Below are positions 1 to 5,887 of a stretch of DNA of 14,452 bases, piece after piece. Source of the DNA: Candidatus Bathyarchaeota archaeon. GTDB lineage: Archaea; Thermoproteota; Bathyarchaeia; TCS64. How positions within the stretch are numbered: the stretch's first letter is position 1; every line of letters begins with the position of its first letter. The stretch spans positions 1 to 14,452 of the forward strand of contig JAUWBQ010000022.1 in assembly GCA_030601645.1 (NCBI GenBank). The letters are read 5' to 3'. The notes under the pieces were generated by a model. It saw only the letters and a list, made by a program, of their open reading frames with translations. It ran no database searches and was not told the origin of the DNA. The translations under genes and the position numbers were made by a program.

Positions 1-75
1 GGGTTCTGGGAGAGGACGGGATATCACAACGAGGGGGATCCCTGGATGGAGCAGAGGTACGGGAGGCTGTTCTGA
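1..75 (+). CDS. 3' end of an unidentified protein gene (partial)
   Basis: Frame 1 is open from the window edge to a TGA at 73-75 and encodes the last 24 residues of a protein, ending in PWMEQRYGRLF. The peptide is polar and aromatic, like a soluble protein tail, and the reading frame is compatible with the G/C-rich codon style of the neighbours. It converges on the decarboxylase operon, with 22 bases between the two stop codons. I do not recognise the family from so short a piece. That it is coding is inferred from composition only. Confidence 0.45.
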   Translation, partial: GFWERTGYHNEGDPWMEQRYGRLF

Positions 76-97
76 GCGTTTCGTGATCAGGAGTGTC

Positions 98-1201
98 TTA
101 GGCTAGTCCTAGGAACGCCAACACGTATGGAGCGTAGGAGAGGATGGCACCTCCGGCAGCCACGGAAGCTATCTGCCCTCCGACGTTCGTGGCTAGGGCG
201 TAGGGCAGGAGCCAGTTGTCCGGGTCCTCTTGGCGCCCCAGAAGGTGAGCGGTCCTAGCAGCCATTGGAAAGGCGGAGACCCCGCAGGCCCCAATGAGAG
301 GGTTGATCTTCCCGCCGGTGATGATATTCGCTGCCTTGGCGAATATGATGCCTGCTGAGATGGCGAAAACGAATGCGGCGAGCCCTAGCGCGAAGACGCA
401 GAGGGTGGTCCGGTTTAGGAAGGCCTCCGCCGTCATCGTCCCCCCGATGGATAGACCCAGGAGCAGTGTGACGATGTTCGCCATCTCGTTCTGGGCTGCG
501 TCGGAGAGGCGCTTCACGACGCCGCTCTCCCGCATCAGGTTGCCCAACATCAGTGTACCCATGAGCAGGGTCCCCTGGGGGGCGAGGAAGCTAGTCACCA
601 GGAAGACCATGATGGGAAACAGGACCCTGACCTGTTGGGGCAGCTCCACCGGTGAATGCTCCATCACTATCTTCCTCTCTTTTTCCGTGGTTAGCAACTT
701 GGACAGGGGGATCTGGAGTAGGGGCACCAGCGACATGTACGAGTAGGCGCACACCATCACCGGCCCGAGGAGATGGGGGGCGAACCTCTGGGTGACGACG
801 ATTGCCGTCGGCCCGTCCATGGCCCCGATGATCCCGATGCTGCTGGCCTCCAAGGGGGCGAACCCGAGGATCAGGGCGAGGTTGACCGTGATGAAGATGC
901 CCAGCTGGCCCGCGGCGGCGAAGAGCAGGAGTCTCGGCTGGGTGATGAGGACTGTGAAGTCGCTCATGGCACCTATGCCGACGAAGAGGAGGGCGGGGAG
1001 GAGCTCGTTCTCGATGCCGTGGACCCTGATGATGTGGAGGATGCCTCCGGGGTCTGCGAGATCAGCAAAAGGTATGTTGGCCAGGATCGCGCCGAAGCCT
1101 ATCGGTAGGAGGAGGAGGGGTTCATACTTTTTGGCGATGGCCAAATAGACTAGGGCGAGGCCTATGCCCATCATGACGAGTTTATCGATGAGCGGCCACA
1201 T
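98..1201 (-). CDS. oadB: Sodium-pumping decarboxylase beta subunit (OadB/MmdB family)
   Basis: Integral membrane subunit of a biotin-dependent decarboxylase (oxaloacetate or methylmalonyl-CoA type). In this family it decarboxylates carboxybiotin and couples this to Na+ export. At 367 residues it matches the short, MmdB-like form. Many hydrophobic helices are visible. The residues known to matter in Klebsiella OadB are all present with near-identical spacing: Asp129 in GAMDGPTA, Tyr155 in AYSYMSLVP (26 residues later, as in OadB), then Asn300, Gly304, Ser309 and Arg316 in the segment NPLIGACGVSAFPMAAR. It is the last gene of a - strand operon, 15 bases after the biotin carrier gene, with an ATG start. 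Which acid or acyl-CoA is decarboxylated cannot be told without the alpha subunit, which is absent here. Confidence 0.95.
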   Translation of the reverse strand: MWPLIDKLVMMGIGLALVYLAIAKKYEPLLLLPIGFGAILANIPFADLADPGGILHIIRVHGIENELLPALLFVGIGAMSDFTVLITQPRLLLFAAAGQLGIFITVNLALILGFAPLEASSIGIIGAMDGPTAIVVTQRFAPHLLGPVMVCAYSYMSLVPLLQIPLSKLLTTEKERKIVMEHSPVELPQQVRVLFPIMVFLVTSFLAPQGTLLMGTLMLGNLMRESGVVKRLSDAAQNEMANIVTLLLGLSIGGTMTAEAFLNRTTLCVFALGLAAFVFAISAGIIFAKAANIITGGKINPLIGACGVSAFPMAARTAHLLGRQEDPDNWLLPYALATNVGGQIASVAAGGAILSYAPYVLAFLGLA

Positions 1202-1216
1202 CTTGGATCAGATCCG

Positions 1217-1585
1217 TTACGATATCAATGCGAGCCGGTCGCCCCGGCCCACCTGCTGCCCGACCTCGACGAATATCTCTTCCACAACGCCGTCTGCGGG
1301 GGCGTAGATCTCGTTTTCCATCTTCATGGCCTCCAGCACCATGAGCACCGCTCCTTTCTCCACCCGGTCCCCTTTGTTCACCATCACATCGGAGACCACT
1401 CCTGGTAAGGGGGCCTTTATTGTACCCCCCTGCATGGCTCCCGTTGATGGAAAGGCCTGCTCTCTGACGGAGGGTTTGACAGCCTGAGCAGCCTTATTGG
1501 GAAGACTATGTCTCTCTCCTCCGACCTCCTCCAACTCGACGAGGAAGATCTCTCCGCCCACGGTCACCTTAAACTTCCGTTTCAT
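1217..1585 (-). CDS. Biotin carboxyl carrier protein of the decarboxylase
   Basis: A 122-residue biotinyl/lipoyl-attachment protein. It carries the carboxyl group on biotin between a carboxyltransferase and the membrane beta subunit. The biotin site is LEAMKMENEI, with Lys88 the predicted modified lysine about 35 residues from the C terminus, as is usual. The C-terminal half (about 54-122) is the biotinyl domain. The first 20 residues form a short beta-rich segment, and residues 25-50 a linker. The ATG start overlaps the stop of the upstream gamma-like gene in an ATGA, which implies translational coupling. A biotin-protein ligase gene able to modify it is divergently transcribed about 700 bases away. 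In some relatives this domain is fused to the alpha subunit; here it is free-standing. Confidence 0.95.
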   Translation of the reverse strand: MKRKFKVTVGGEIFLVELEEVGGERHSLPNKAAQAVKPSVREQAFPSTGAMQGGTIKAPLPGVVSDVMVNKGDRVEKGAVLMVLEAMKMENEIYAPADGVVEEIFVEVGQQVGRGDRLALIS

Positions 1586-1875
1586 CTCTCCTGTCCCATC
1601 CCCCTGTCCACCGCCTCGTTTCTCGCGGCCGCCTTCCAGCGTTCGTCCCCTTCGGTGGCGATCGGACTCGGCCTATAGGTCGCCTCGCTCTCCGTCAACA
1701 TCAGAACGGCGGCGATGGCGGCCGCCTTGGCTGGTTTTACCTTCCTGTCTAAGGGTTCCTCCTTTTTAAGGAACATACGTCTGGTGACCTCGCTCAACAA
1801 CCCTATGGCGAGGAGGGTGGTGAACACCAATACTATACCGACGGCTGAGAGGTAGAGGCCGAACGCCGAATACAT
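1582..1875 (-). CDS. Decarboxylase gamma-type small membrane subunit (OadG/MmdD-like)
   Basis: A 97-residue protein with one clear N-terminal membrane helix (about residues 5-26, YLSAVGIVLVFTTLLAIGLL). A charged cytoplasmic stretch follows (EVTRRMFLKKEEP), then a variable tail. This is the pattern of OadG/MmdD subunits, which anchor and assemble Na+-pumping decarboxylases. The sequence itself is poorly conserved in that family, so the call rests on topology, size and position directly before the biotin carrier and beta genes. Its stop overlaps the carrier start (ATGA). First gene of the operon, ATG start, no strong Shine-Dalgarno, preceded by a TATA-like box that would give a very short leader. 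Confidence 0.85.
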   Translation of the reverse strand: MYSAFGLYLSAVGIVLVFTTLLAIGLLSEVTRRMFLKKEEPLDRKVKPAKAAAIAAVLMLTESEATYRPSPIATEGDERWKAAARNEAVDRGMGQER

Positions 1876-1907
1876 TTCAGGCAGCTGATCCTACATCGGG
1901 TGGAATC

Positions 1908-1916
1908 GATATAAGA
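1908..1916 (-). promoter_or_regulatory. TATA-like box for the decarboxylase operon
   Basis: Read on the - strand this is CTTATATCG, centred about 37 bases before the ATG at 1875. An archaeal start site about 26 bases downstream would leave a leader of about 11 bases, consistent with the weak Shine-Dalgarno signal of the first gene. Inferred from sequence only. Confidence 0.45.
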
Positions 1917-1960
1917 TTATCCGCATCACAGAAAATGGTCCATAAATCGAGGTTTCCCCT

Positions 1961-2006
1961 CCACAATCCCATTATATAACTCGTCGGTATTTTATTATCA
2001 ATAGAT
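1961..2006 (+). promoter_or_regulatory. Duplicated promoter block, copy 1
   Basis: This block has CCACAATCCC (1961-1970), then a TATA box TTATATAA (1972-1979), then CAATAGAT (1999-2006). The same three elements recur with identical spacing 104 bases downstream. CAATAGAT lies where the archaeal start site is expected, about 26 bases past the TATA centre, so I read it as a + strand promoter for the ligase gene. The TATA element is palindromic, so a - strand reading toward the decarboxylase operon cannot be excluded. Confidence 0.5.
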
Positions 2007-2064
2007 GCCGTATAGAATCTATCATATGGAATTTTATACTCATCTTTGGATCCTTATTTGGCCC

Positions 2065-2110
2065 CCACAATCCCTTTATATAATGTGAGTTCCATTCACT
2101 GCCAATAGAT
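2065..2110 (+). promoter_or_regulatory. Duplicated promoter block, copy 2
   Basis: Second copy of the block: CCACAATCCC (2065-2074), TTATATAA (2076-2083) and CAATAGAT (2103-2110). The sequence between TATA box and CAATAGAT is not conserved between copies although its length is identical. That suggests the conserved parts are functional contacts rather than a recent simple duplication. A start near 2103-2106 would give a leader of roughly 170 bases to the chosen ligase start. Confidence 0.55.
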
Positions 2111-2141
2111 CCTTTAACCTGCAGTTATGTTCACGCCTCAA

Positions 2142-2168
2142 TAAACGTTCTTGAAGGCTGTAAACGTT
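2142..2168. promoter_or_regulatory. Paired TAAACGTT sites, possible operator
   Basis: TAAACGTT occurs at 2142-2149 and again at 2161-2168, starts 19 bases apart, each containing the palindrome AACGTT. The pair lies between the proximal TATA block and the ligase gene, in the transcribed leader if copy 2 is used. A regulator binding two adjacent helical turns is possible. No known regulator is recognised. Confidence 0.25.
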
Positions 2169-2278
2169 TGTAAGCACCTTATCTTCGGATGGAAACCCCC
2201 CCGTTCAATGGATGTGTTGACCACAACTCTTTTTTTAGGCAGACAAGTAATTTTTTCTCAGTTTACAGTACTTCTCTA

Positions 2279-3004
2279 ATGGAAGACACTCCTTTGACAT
2301 GGACTATCGTCAAGCTAGCCATGATAGGCTCCACGCAGACAGTCGCCAGGGAATACCTCGCTTCGGGCCATGGAGCCGGCACTGTCATAGTGGCAGAGGG
2401 CCAGACCCATGGGGAAGGGAGGCGCGGTAGGAGCTGGCATTCTCCAGAAGGAGGGCTCTATTTAACCGCGTTGTTGAAGCCCATTGGCGATGTCGGGCTC
2501 ATACCCCTGCTGGGAGGCGTGGTCATAGCAGAAGCGATCCATGATATGTTCGACATCGGTGTGGGGCTGAAATGGCCCAACGACGTCCTTATGGGCGGTA
2601 AGAAGGTGGGCGGAGTCTTGGTGGAGTCTGGGTGGTCTAGGGAGAAGGCGAGGCACGCCCTCATGGGCATAGGTGTAAACCTCAACAACCCCGTCCCTGA
2701 CTGGCTCCCAGAGGCCACCTCCCTCTCCAAGGAGCTGGGTGAGAGGGTTGATGTTGACGCATTCCTGCATCGACTCCTCGGAACGTTGGATCGTCACCTC
2801 CTGCTAGTGGAATCCGATCCCGGACACATCATCTCAGCGTGGAGGGAGTCGTCCCTGACCCTAGGCAGGGTTGTCGATGTCACAGATGGATCCGGTGAGA
2901 TGGTCTCAGGATTGGCATTGGACATAGACTCGGATGGGGCTCTCCTCGTTGATTGCAAGTGCGAGGTCAAGCGGGTCGTATCAGGGATCCTTGATTTACG
3001 TTAA
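2279..3004 (+). CDS. birA: Biotin-protein ligase (biotin-[acetyl-CoA-carboxylase] ligase), no DNA-binding domain
   Basis: Activates biotin with ATP to biotinyl-5'-AMP and transfers it to the carrier lysine, presumably Lys88 of the divergent biotin carrier. Numbered from the ATG at 2279 (241 residues), it shows STQ at 18-20, the adenylate-binding loop GEGRRGRSW at 45-53, KWPND at 98-102 followed by the GGKKVGGVLVE segment, and GIGVNLNN. A small SH3-like C-terminal domain is visible from about residue 190 (LTLGRVVDVTDGSG). There is no N-terminal helix-turn-helix, so it is a monofunctional ligase and not a BirA repressor. An ATG at 2189 would add 30 AT-rich, non-conserved residues. I prefer 2279 because the length then agrees with archaeal ligases of about 235 residues. 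Neither start has a good Shine-Dalgarno. Confidence 0.93.
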   Translation: MEDTPLTWTIVKLAMIGSTQTVAREYLASGHGAGTVIVAEGQTHGEGRRGRSWHSPEGGLYLTALLKPIGDVGLIPLLGGVVIAEAIHDMFDIGVGLKWPNDVLMGGKKVGGVLVESGWSREKARHALMGIGVNLNNPVPDWLPEATSLSKELGERVDVDAFLHRLLGTLDRHLLLVESDPGHIISAWRESSLTLGRVVDVTDGSGEMVSGLALDIDSDGALLVDCKCEVKRVVSGILDLR

Positions 3005-3021
3005 TGTTAAGTTCGTTTGAT

Positions 3022-3027
3022 GTGAGG
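3022..3027 (+). promoter_or_regulatory. Ribosome binding site selecting a TTG start
   Basis: GTGAGG lies 5 bases before the TTG at 3033 and 14 bases before the ATG at 3042. The spacing favours TTG as the aminotransferase start. Confidence 0.5.
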
Positions 3028-3032
3028 CTTCT

Positions 3033-4385
3033 TTGAGAACCATGTCGTCCCGTGAAAGTAAGTATCCACCCCAGTCCTATCTGTTCTCCCGAGCCTCAGG
3101 GGGGCTCCTCCCCCTCGTGAAGGGAGAGGGCGTCTACGTCTGGGACAGCGATGGGAATCGCTACATCGACGGGAGCGCCGGCCCTATCTGCGTCAACATA
3201 GGCCACGGGGTCAAGGAGGTCGCGGAGGCCGTCGCGGACCAGATGGAGAAGATATCCTTCGCCCACAGCTCCCACTTCACCACAGAGTCCGTCCTGGCGT
3301 GCGCTGAGAAGCTGGCCCGGTTCGCCCCGCCCGGTCTCAACAAGGTCTATTTCTGCTCGGGGGGCTCAGAGGCCACGGAGGCCGCCGCGAAGCTGGCGCG
3401 CCAGTACCACCTGCAACGGGGCGATGTCTCCAGGTACAAGGTGGTGGCCCGTTGGCAGAGCTACCACGGGAATACCCTGGGAGCCCTGTCGATGTCGGGG
3501 AACATCGCCCGCCGTCGCAGGTACGCCCCTATGCTCTTGGACTTCCCCCACATCCCACCGGCTTACTGCTACAGATGCCCCTTCGGAACGACTAGGGAGG
3601 CTTGCAGCCTAGAGTGTGCCTGGGCTCTGGACGCGGAGGTCAAGGCCAACGGCCCCCAGTATGTTTCAGCTTTTATAGCTGAGCCCGTTGTAGGAGCGAC
3701 TCTGGGCACATGTCCAGCCCCCGAGGGTTACTTCCAAGTGATCAGGGAGATCTGCGACGAGCACGGCGTCCTGTTCATAGCGGACGAGGTGATGACGGGC
3801 CTAGGCAGGACAGGGAAGAACTGGGGCATCCAGCACTGGGGCGTCGAACCAGACCTCATAGCCACGGCGAAGGGCCTCTCAGGCGGGTACATGCCCCTGG
3901 GCGCTTGCATCGTCGGCGACCAAGTCGCCGAGGCTTTCAACGAACCCTTCGCCCACGGCCACACATACGGCAGCCATCCGGTCGCATGCGCCGTCGGCGC
4001 CGCGGTCTTGGACTACGTGGTGAAGCACAATCTTGTCCAGAGGTCAGCTGAGCTCGGGGCCTACCTCCACGAGAGGCTCTGGGAGCTATGTGAGCATCCC
4101 ACTGTGGGAGATGTCAGGGGAATGGGGATATTCGCAGGCATAGAGTTCGTCGAGGAGAAGGACTCCAAGAAGCCCTTCCCTGCGGAGGTCGGCTTCAGCC
4201 GTAGGGTCCTCGATCGGTGCATTGGTAACGGCCTCCTCGTCTATCCCGGCGTTGCCACGGTGGACGGCTTCCTCGGGGATCACATCCAAGTCGCCCCGCC
4301 CCTGGTGGTCACAAGGGAGGAGATAGACGAGATCGTCACCCTCCTTGACAGGTCAATAGGTGAGGCGGAGGGAGAGGTCCTATAG
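3033..4385 (+). CDS. Class III PLP-dependent aminotransferase (omega/aspartate aminotransferase family)
   Basis: A 450-residue fold-type I enzyme that moves an amino group between an amine or omega-amino acid and a 2-oxo acid. Visible features are SGGSEATEAAAKLAR near 109-123 (PLP phosphate region), SYHGNT at 143-148, AEP at 216-218, the PLP-ring aspartate in ADEVMTGLGRTG (Asp251), and the Schiff-base lysine in ATAKGLSGGYMPLG (Lys280). An unusual Cys cluster (Cys179, 182, 191, 195; CX2C-X8-CX3C) lies between the YHGNT and AEP motifs, as in one subset of class III enzymes. The substrate cannot be assigned; GABA, beta-alanine or another omega-amine are all possible. It starts 28 bases after the ligase gene and is probably cotranscribed. 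A TTG start with good ribosome-site spacing is chosen over ATG 3042. Confidence 0.9.
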   Translation: MRTMSSRESKYPPQSYLFSRASGGLLPLVKGEGVYVWDSDGNRYIDGSAGPICVNIGHGVKEVAEAVADQMEKISFAHSSHFTTESVLACAEKLARFAPPGLNKVYFCSGGSEATEAAAKLARQYHLQRGDVSRYKVVARWQSYHGNTLGALSMSGNIARRRRYAPMLLDFPHIPPAYCYRCPFGTTREACSLECAWALDAEVKANGPQYVSAFIAEPVVGATLGTCPAPEGYFQVIREICDEHGVLFIADEVMTGLGRTGKNWGIQHWGVEPDLIATAKGLSGGYMPLGACIVGDQVAEAFNEPFAHGHTYGSHPVACAVGAAVLDYVVKHNLVQRSAELGAYLHERLWELCEHPTVGDVRGMGIFAGIEFVEEKDSKKPFPAEVGFSRRVLDRCIGNGLLVYPGVATVDGFLGDHIQVAPPLVVTREEIDEIVTLLDRSIGEAEGEVL

Positions 4386-4411
4386 CACCGTCTAGTCCGG
4401 GACGAGAACCC

Positions 4412-4768
4412 ATGGTCAAGATCTCCTACAAGCCTGTGGAGGAGCTGGTCATACTGGAGATGGTGGAGTACGACCTGAGGGAGTTGGCGGAGACCTGTGT
4501 GCTACTCATCGACTCCGGCAGGCCCACGATACTGACCTGGGCGGAAGGGGTGGCCTTCTATCACCAGCCCCTGCCTTTCAACACCAAGGAGCTGCTCAAA
4601 GAGAGGATGAGGGGGCGTATCTACTGGGCGAGCGTTATATATGCCAGCATGCCAGAGTATGTGCCCGGACTTAAGGTTGGGGCGAGGGACATCCCGGTGC
4701 TGGCCACCCCGAATCTCGTGTTAGCCCAAGTCGCCGCATGGTTGAAGGAGAGGCTCCATGGTAGCTAG
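4412..4768 (+). CDS. Small conserved-looking protein of unknown function
   Basis: A 118-residue soluble protein starting 26 bases after the aminotransferase, probably the last gene of the ligase-aminotransferase operon because an oligo-T stretch follows directly. It has no membrane helix or metal motif. It looks like a mixed alpha/beta domain: ISYKPVEELVILEMVEYDLRE at the start, hydrophobic strands in the middle (CVLLIDSGRPTILTW, IYWASVIYA) and an amphipathic C-terminal helix (LAQVAAWLKERL). Codon use matches its neighbours, which supports it being real. I do not recognise the family; a partner of the aminotransferase is possible only by position. Confidence 0.7.
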   Translation: MVKISYKPVEELVILEMVEYDLRELAETCVLLIDSGRPTILTWAEGVAFYHQPLPFNTKELLKERMRGRIYWASVIYASMPEYVPGLKVGARDIPVLATPNLVLAQVAAWLKERLHGS

Positions 4769-4770
4769 CC

Positions 4771-4776
4771 TTTTTT
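4771..4776 (+). terminator. Oligo-T terminator after the ligase operon
   Basis: A T6 run two bases after the TAG stop, the usual archaeal termination signal. No strong hairpin is needed. Confidence 0.5.
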
Positions 4777-4827
4777 CCAGTCCATTTACTGTTGGCGATG
4801 CCGTTTTATTGGGTGGCCGGAACCATA

Positions 4828-4836
4828 TTTTTAAAA
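4828..4836 (+). promoter_or_regulatory. TATA-like box for acdB
   Basis: TTTTTAAAA lies about 49 bases before the ATG at 4881. A start site near 4856-4860 would leave a leader of about 20-25 bases containing the ribosome site AGAGGA (4868-4873), 7 bases before that ATG. Confidence 0.5.
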
Positions 4837-4880
4837 CCCTCGAATGAATCACTATAGGATTCGAGTCAGAGGAATGCTTG

Positions 4881-5579
4881 ATGAGAGACGAAGCAGTATC
4901 AAAGATATTCAATACGGCCGGTGACGATGGCAGGGACTTTCTCTTCGAGCACGAGGCCAAGAAACTTTGCGCTCTATATGGCTTGCCTGTAACGAGGATC
5001 AAAGTCGCCGAGACGGAGGAGAAAACCGTCGAGGCTGCATGGGAGATCGGGTTCCCCGTTGTCCTGAAGATAGTCTCTCCTCAGGTCCTCCACAAGTCAG
5101 ATGCGGGAGGAGTCCTCGTGGATGTCAAGGATGCCGAAGGCGTCAAGGAGGGTTATAACGAGATCTTGAAGAACGTGAAGGCGAAGGTTCCTGAGGCGGA
5201 GATCACCGGCATCCTAGTCCAAGAGATGGCTCCCTGGGGGACGGAGGTCATCGTCGGCTCGACCAAGGACCCTACTTTCGGCCCCACGATCATGTTCGGC
5301 TTGGGCGGCATCTTCGTCGAGGTCCTCAAGGACGTGAGCTTCAGGCTGGCCCCCATAACGAGGATGGACGCCGAGGAGATGGTGAAGGAGATCAAGGCCT
5401 ACAAGATCTTAGAAGGCGTGAGGGGGAAGCCCCCCGTGGACCAGGAGGCCATCGTGAGAATCCTCCTCAAGACGTCCAAGATGCTGATGGAGTGCCCCGA
5501 GATCAAGGAGCTGGACATGAACCCGGTGCTGGTCTACGAGAAGGACGCCAAGATCGTAGACGCCAGAGTCATCCTTTAA
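4881..5579 (+). CDS. acdB: ADP-forming acyl-CoA (acetate-CoA) synthetase, beta subunit
   Basis: ATP-grasp subunit of the NDP-forming acyl-CoA synthetase, which makes ATP from acyl-CoA plus ADP and phosphate. In archaea it is the main substrate-level phosphorylation step when sugars, amino acids or acyl-CoAs are oxidised. The 232 residues from ATG 4881 equal the length of separate Pyrococcus-type beta subunits. Visible are the N-terminal helix LFEHEAKKLCALYGLPV, the ATP-grasp lysine segment PVVLKIVSPQVLHKSDAGGV (about 60-78), GLGGIFVEVLKDVSFRLAP and the closing ELDMNPVLVY with IVDARVIL. The alpha subunit is not adjacent, so it must be elsewhere. ATG 4881 is preferred over TTG 4878 because AGAGGA is then 7 bases upstream. 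It has its own promoter. Confidence 0.92.
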   Translation: MRDEAVSKIFNTAGDDGRDFLFEHEAKKLCALYGLPVTRIKVAETEEKTVEAAWEIGFPVVLKIVSPQVLHKSDAGGVLVDVKDAEGVKEGYNEILKNVKAKVPEAEITGILVQEMAPWGTEVIVGSTKDPTFGPTIMFGLGGIFVEVLKDVSFRLAPITRMDAEEMVKEIKAYKILEGVRGKPPVDQEAIVRILLKTSKMLMECPEIKELDMNPVLVYEKDAKIVDARVIL

Positions 5580-5695
5580 GTTCTTTAATCATCCATTTGT
5601 CTCTGTTTCTTCATAGTTCTAATAACAACTCCAGAAATCCTCGTCTTCTATTCGCCCAGCGACAGTAACGCGCAAACAGATCAAATAGAGGAATA

Positions 5696-5740
5696 GGATG
5701 CCCGCAGTGCTGAATGGGGAGGGCTTTTTTGCGGGCATCC
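5696..5740. terminator. 11-bp inverted repeat with internal T-run between convergent genes
   Basis: GGATGCCCGCA (5696-5706) pairs perfectly with TGCGGGCATCC (5730-5740) around a 23-base loop. The loop ends in GGGC followed by T6 (5725-5730). On the + strand, GCCC at 5700-5703 could instead pair with GGGC at 5721-5724 directly before the T-run. The element sits 12 bases past the stop of the - strand micro-protein and about 115 past acdB, so it probably ends transcription from one or both sides. The stretch 5580-5695 shows nothing else. Confidence 0.45.
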
Positions 5741-5751
5741 CGGTACTTTGA

Positions 5752-5853
5752 CTAGATCAGGCCGTTGAGCATCTGGATGACGGCGTTGAATATGCTAATG
5801 CTGTACGCGATGACCGCGAACACGAGTATCCAGCTGATCGACCTCTTCCTCAT
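5752..5853 (-). CDS. 33-residue single-pass membrane micro-protein
   Basis: A short frame on the - strand encodes MRKRSISWILVFAVIAYSI followed by a second hydrophobic half ending in QMLNGLI, 33 residues in all. Three basic residues precede a hydrophobic helix (about 6-25), so the N terminus should be cytoplasmic. The ATG at 5853 is preceded by GGGAGAG with about 7 bases spacing, a good ribosome site. It starts 34 bases after the stop of the winged-helix/pilin-like gene, so the two are probably one transcript. Codon use (ATC, GTC, AAC) resembles real neighbours. A longer frame would extend upstream but overlaps the pilin-like gene and is low-complexity. Function unknown; a partner or regulator of the pilin-like protein is a guess. 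Confidence 0.55.
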   Translation of the reverse strand: MRKRSISWILVFAVIAYSISIFNAVIQMLNGLI

Positions 5854-5887
5854 GTCACACTCTCCCGGTCTCTTTAGCGGTCTCACA

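Noticed and set aside
2189..2278. Thirty-residue N-terminal extension of the biotin ligase
   Set aside because: AT-rich, non-conserved and without a ribosome site. The catalytic domain starts normally just after the ATG at 2279. Kept only as an alternative.
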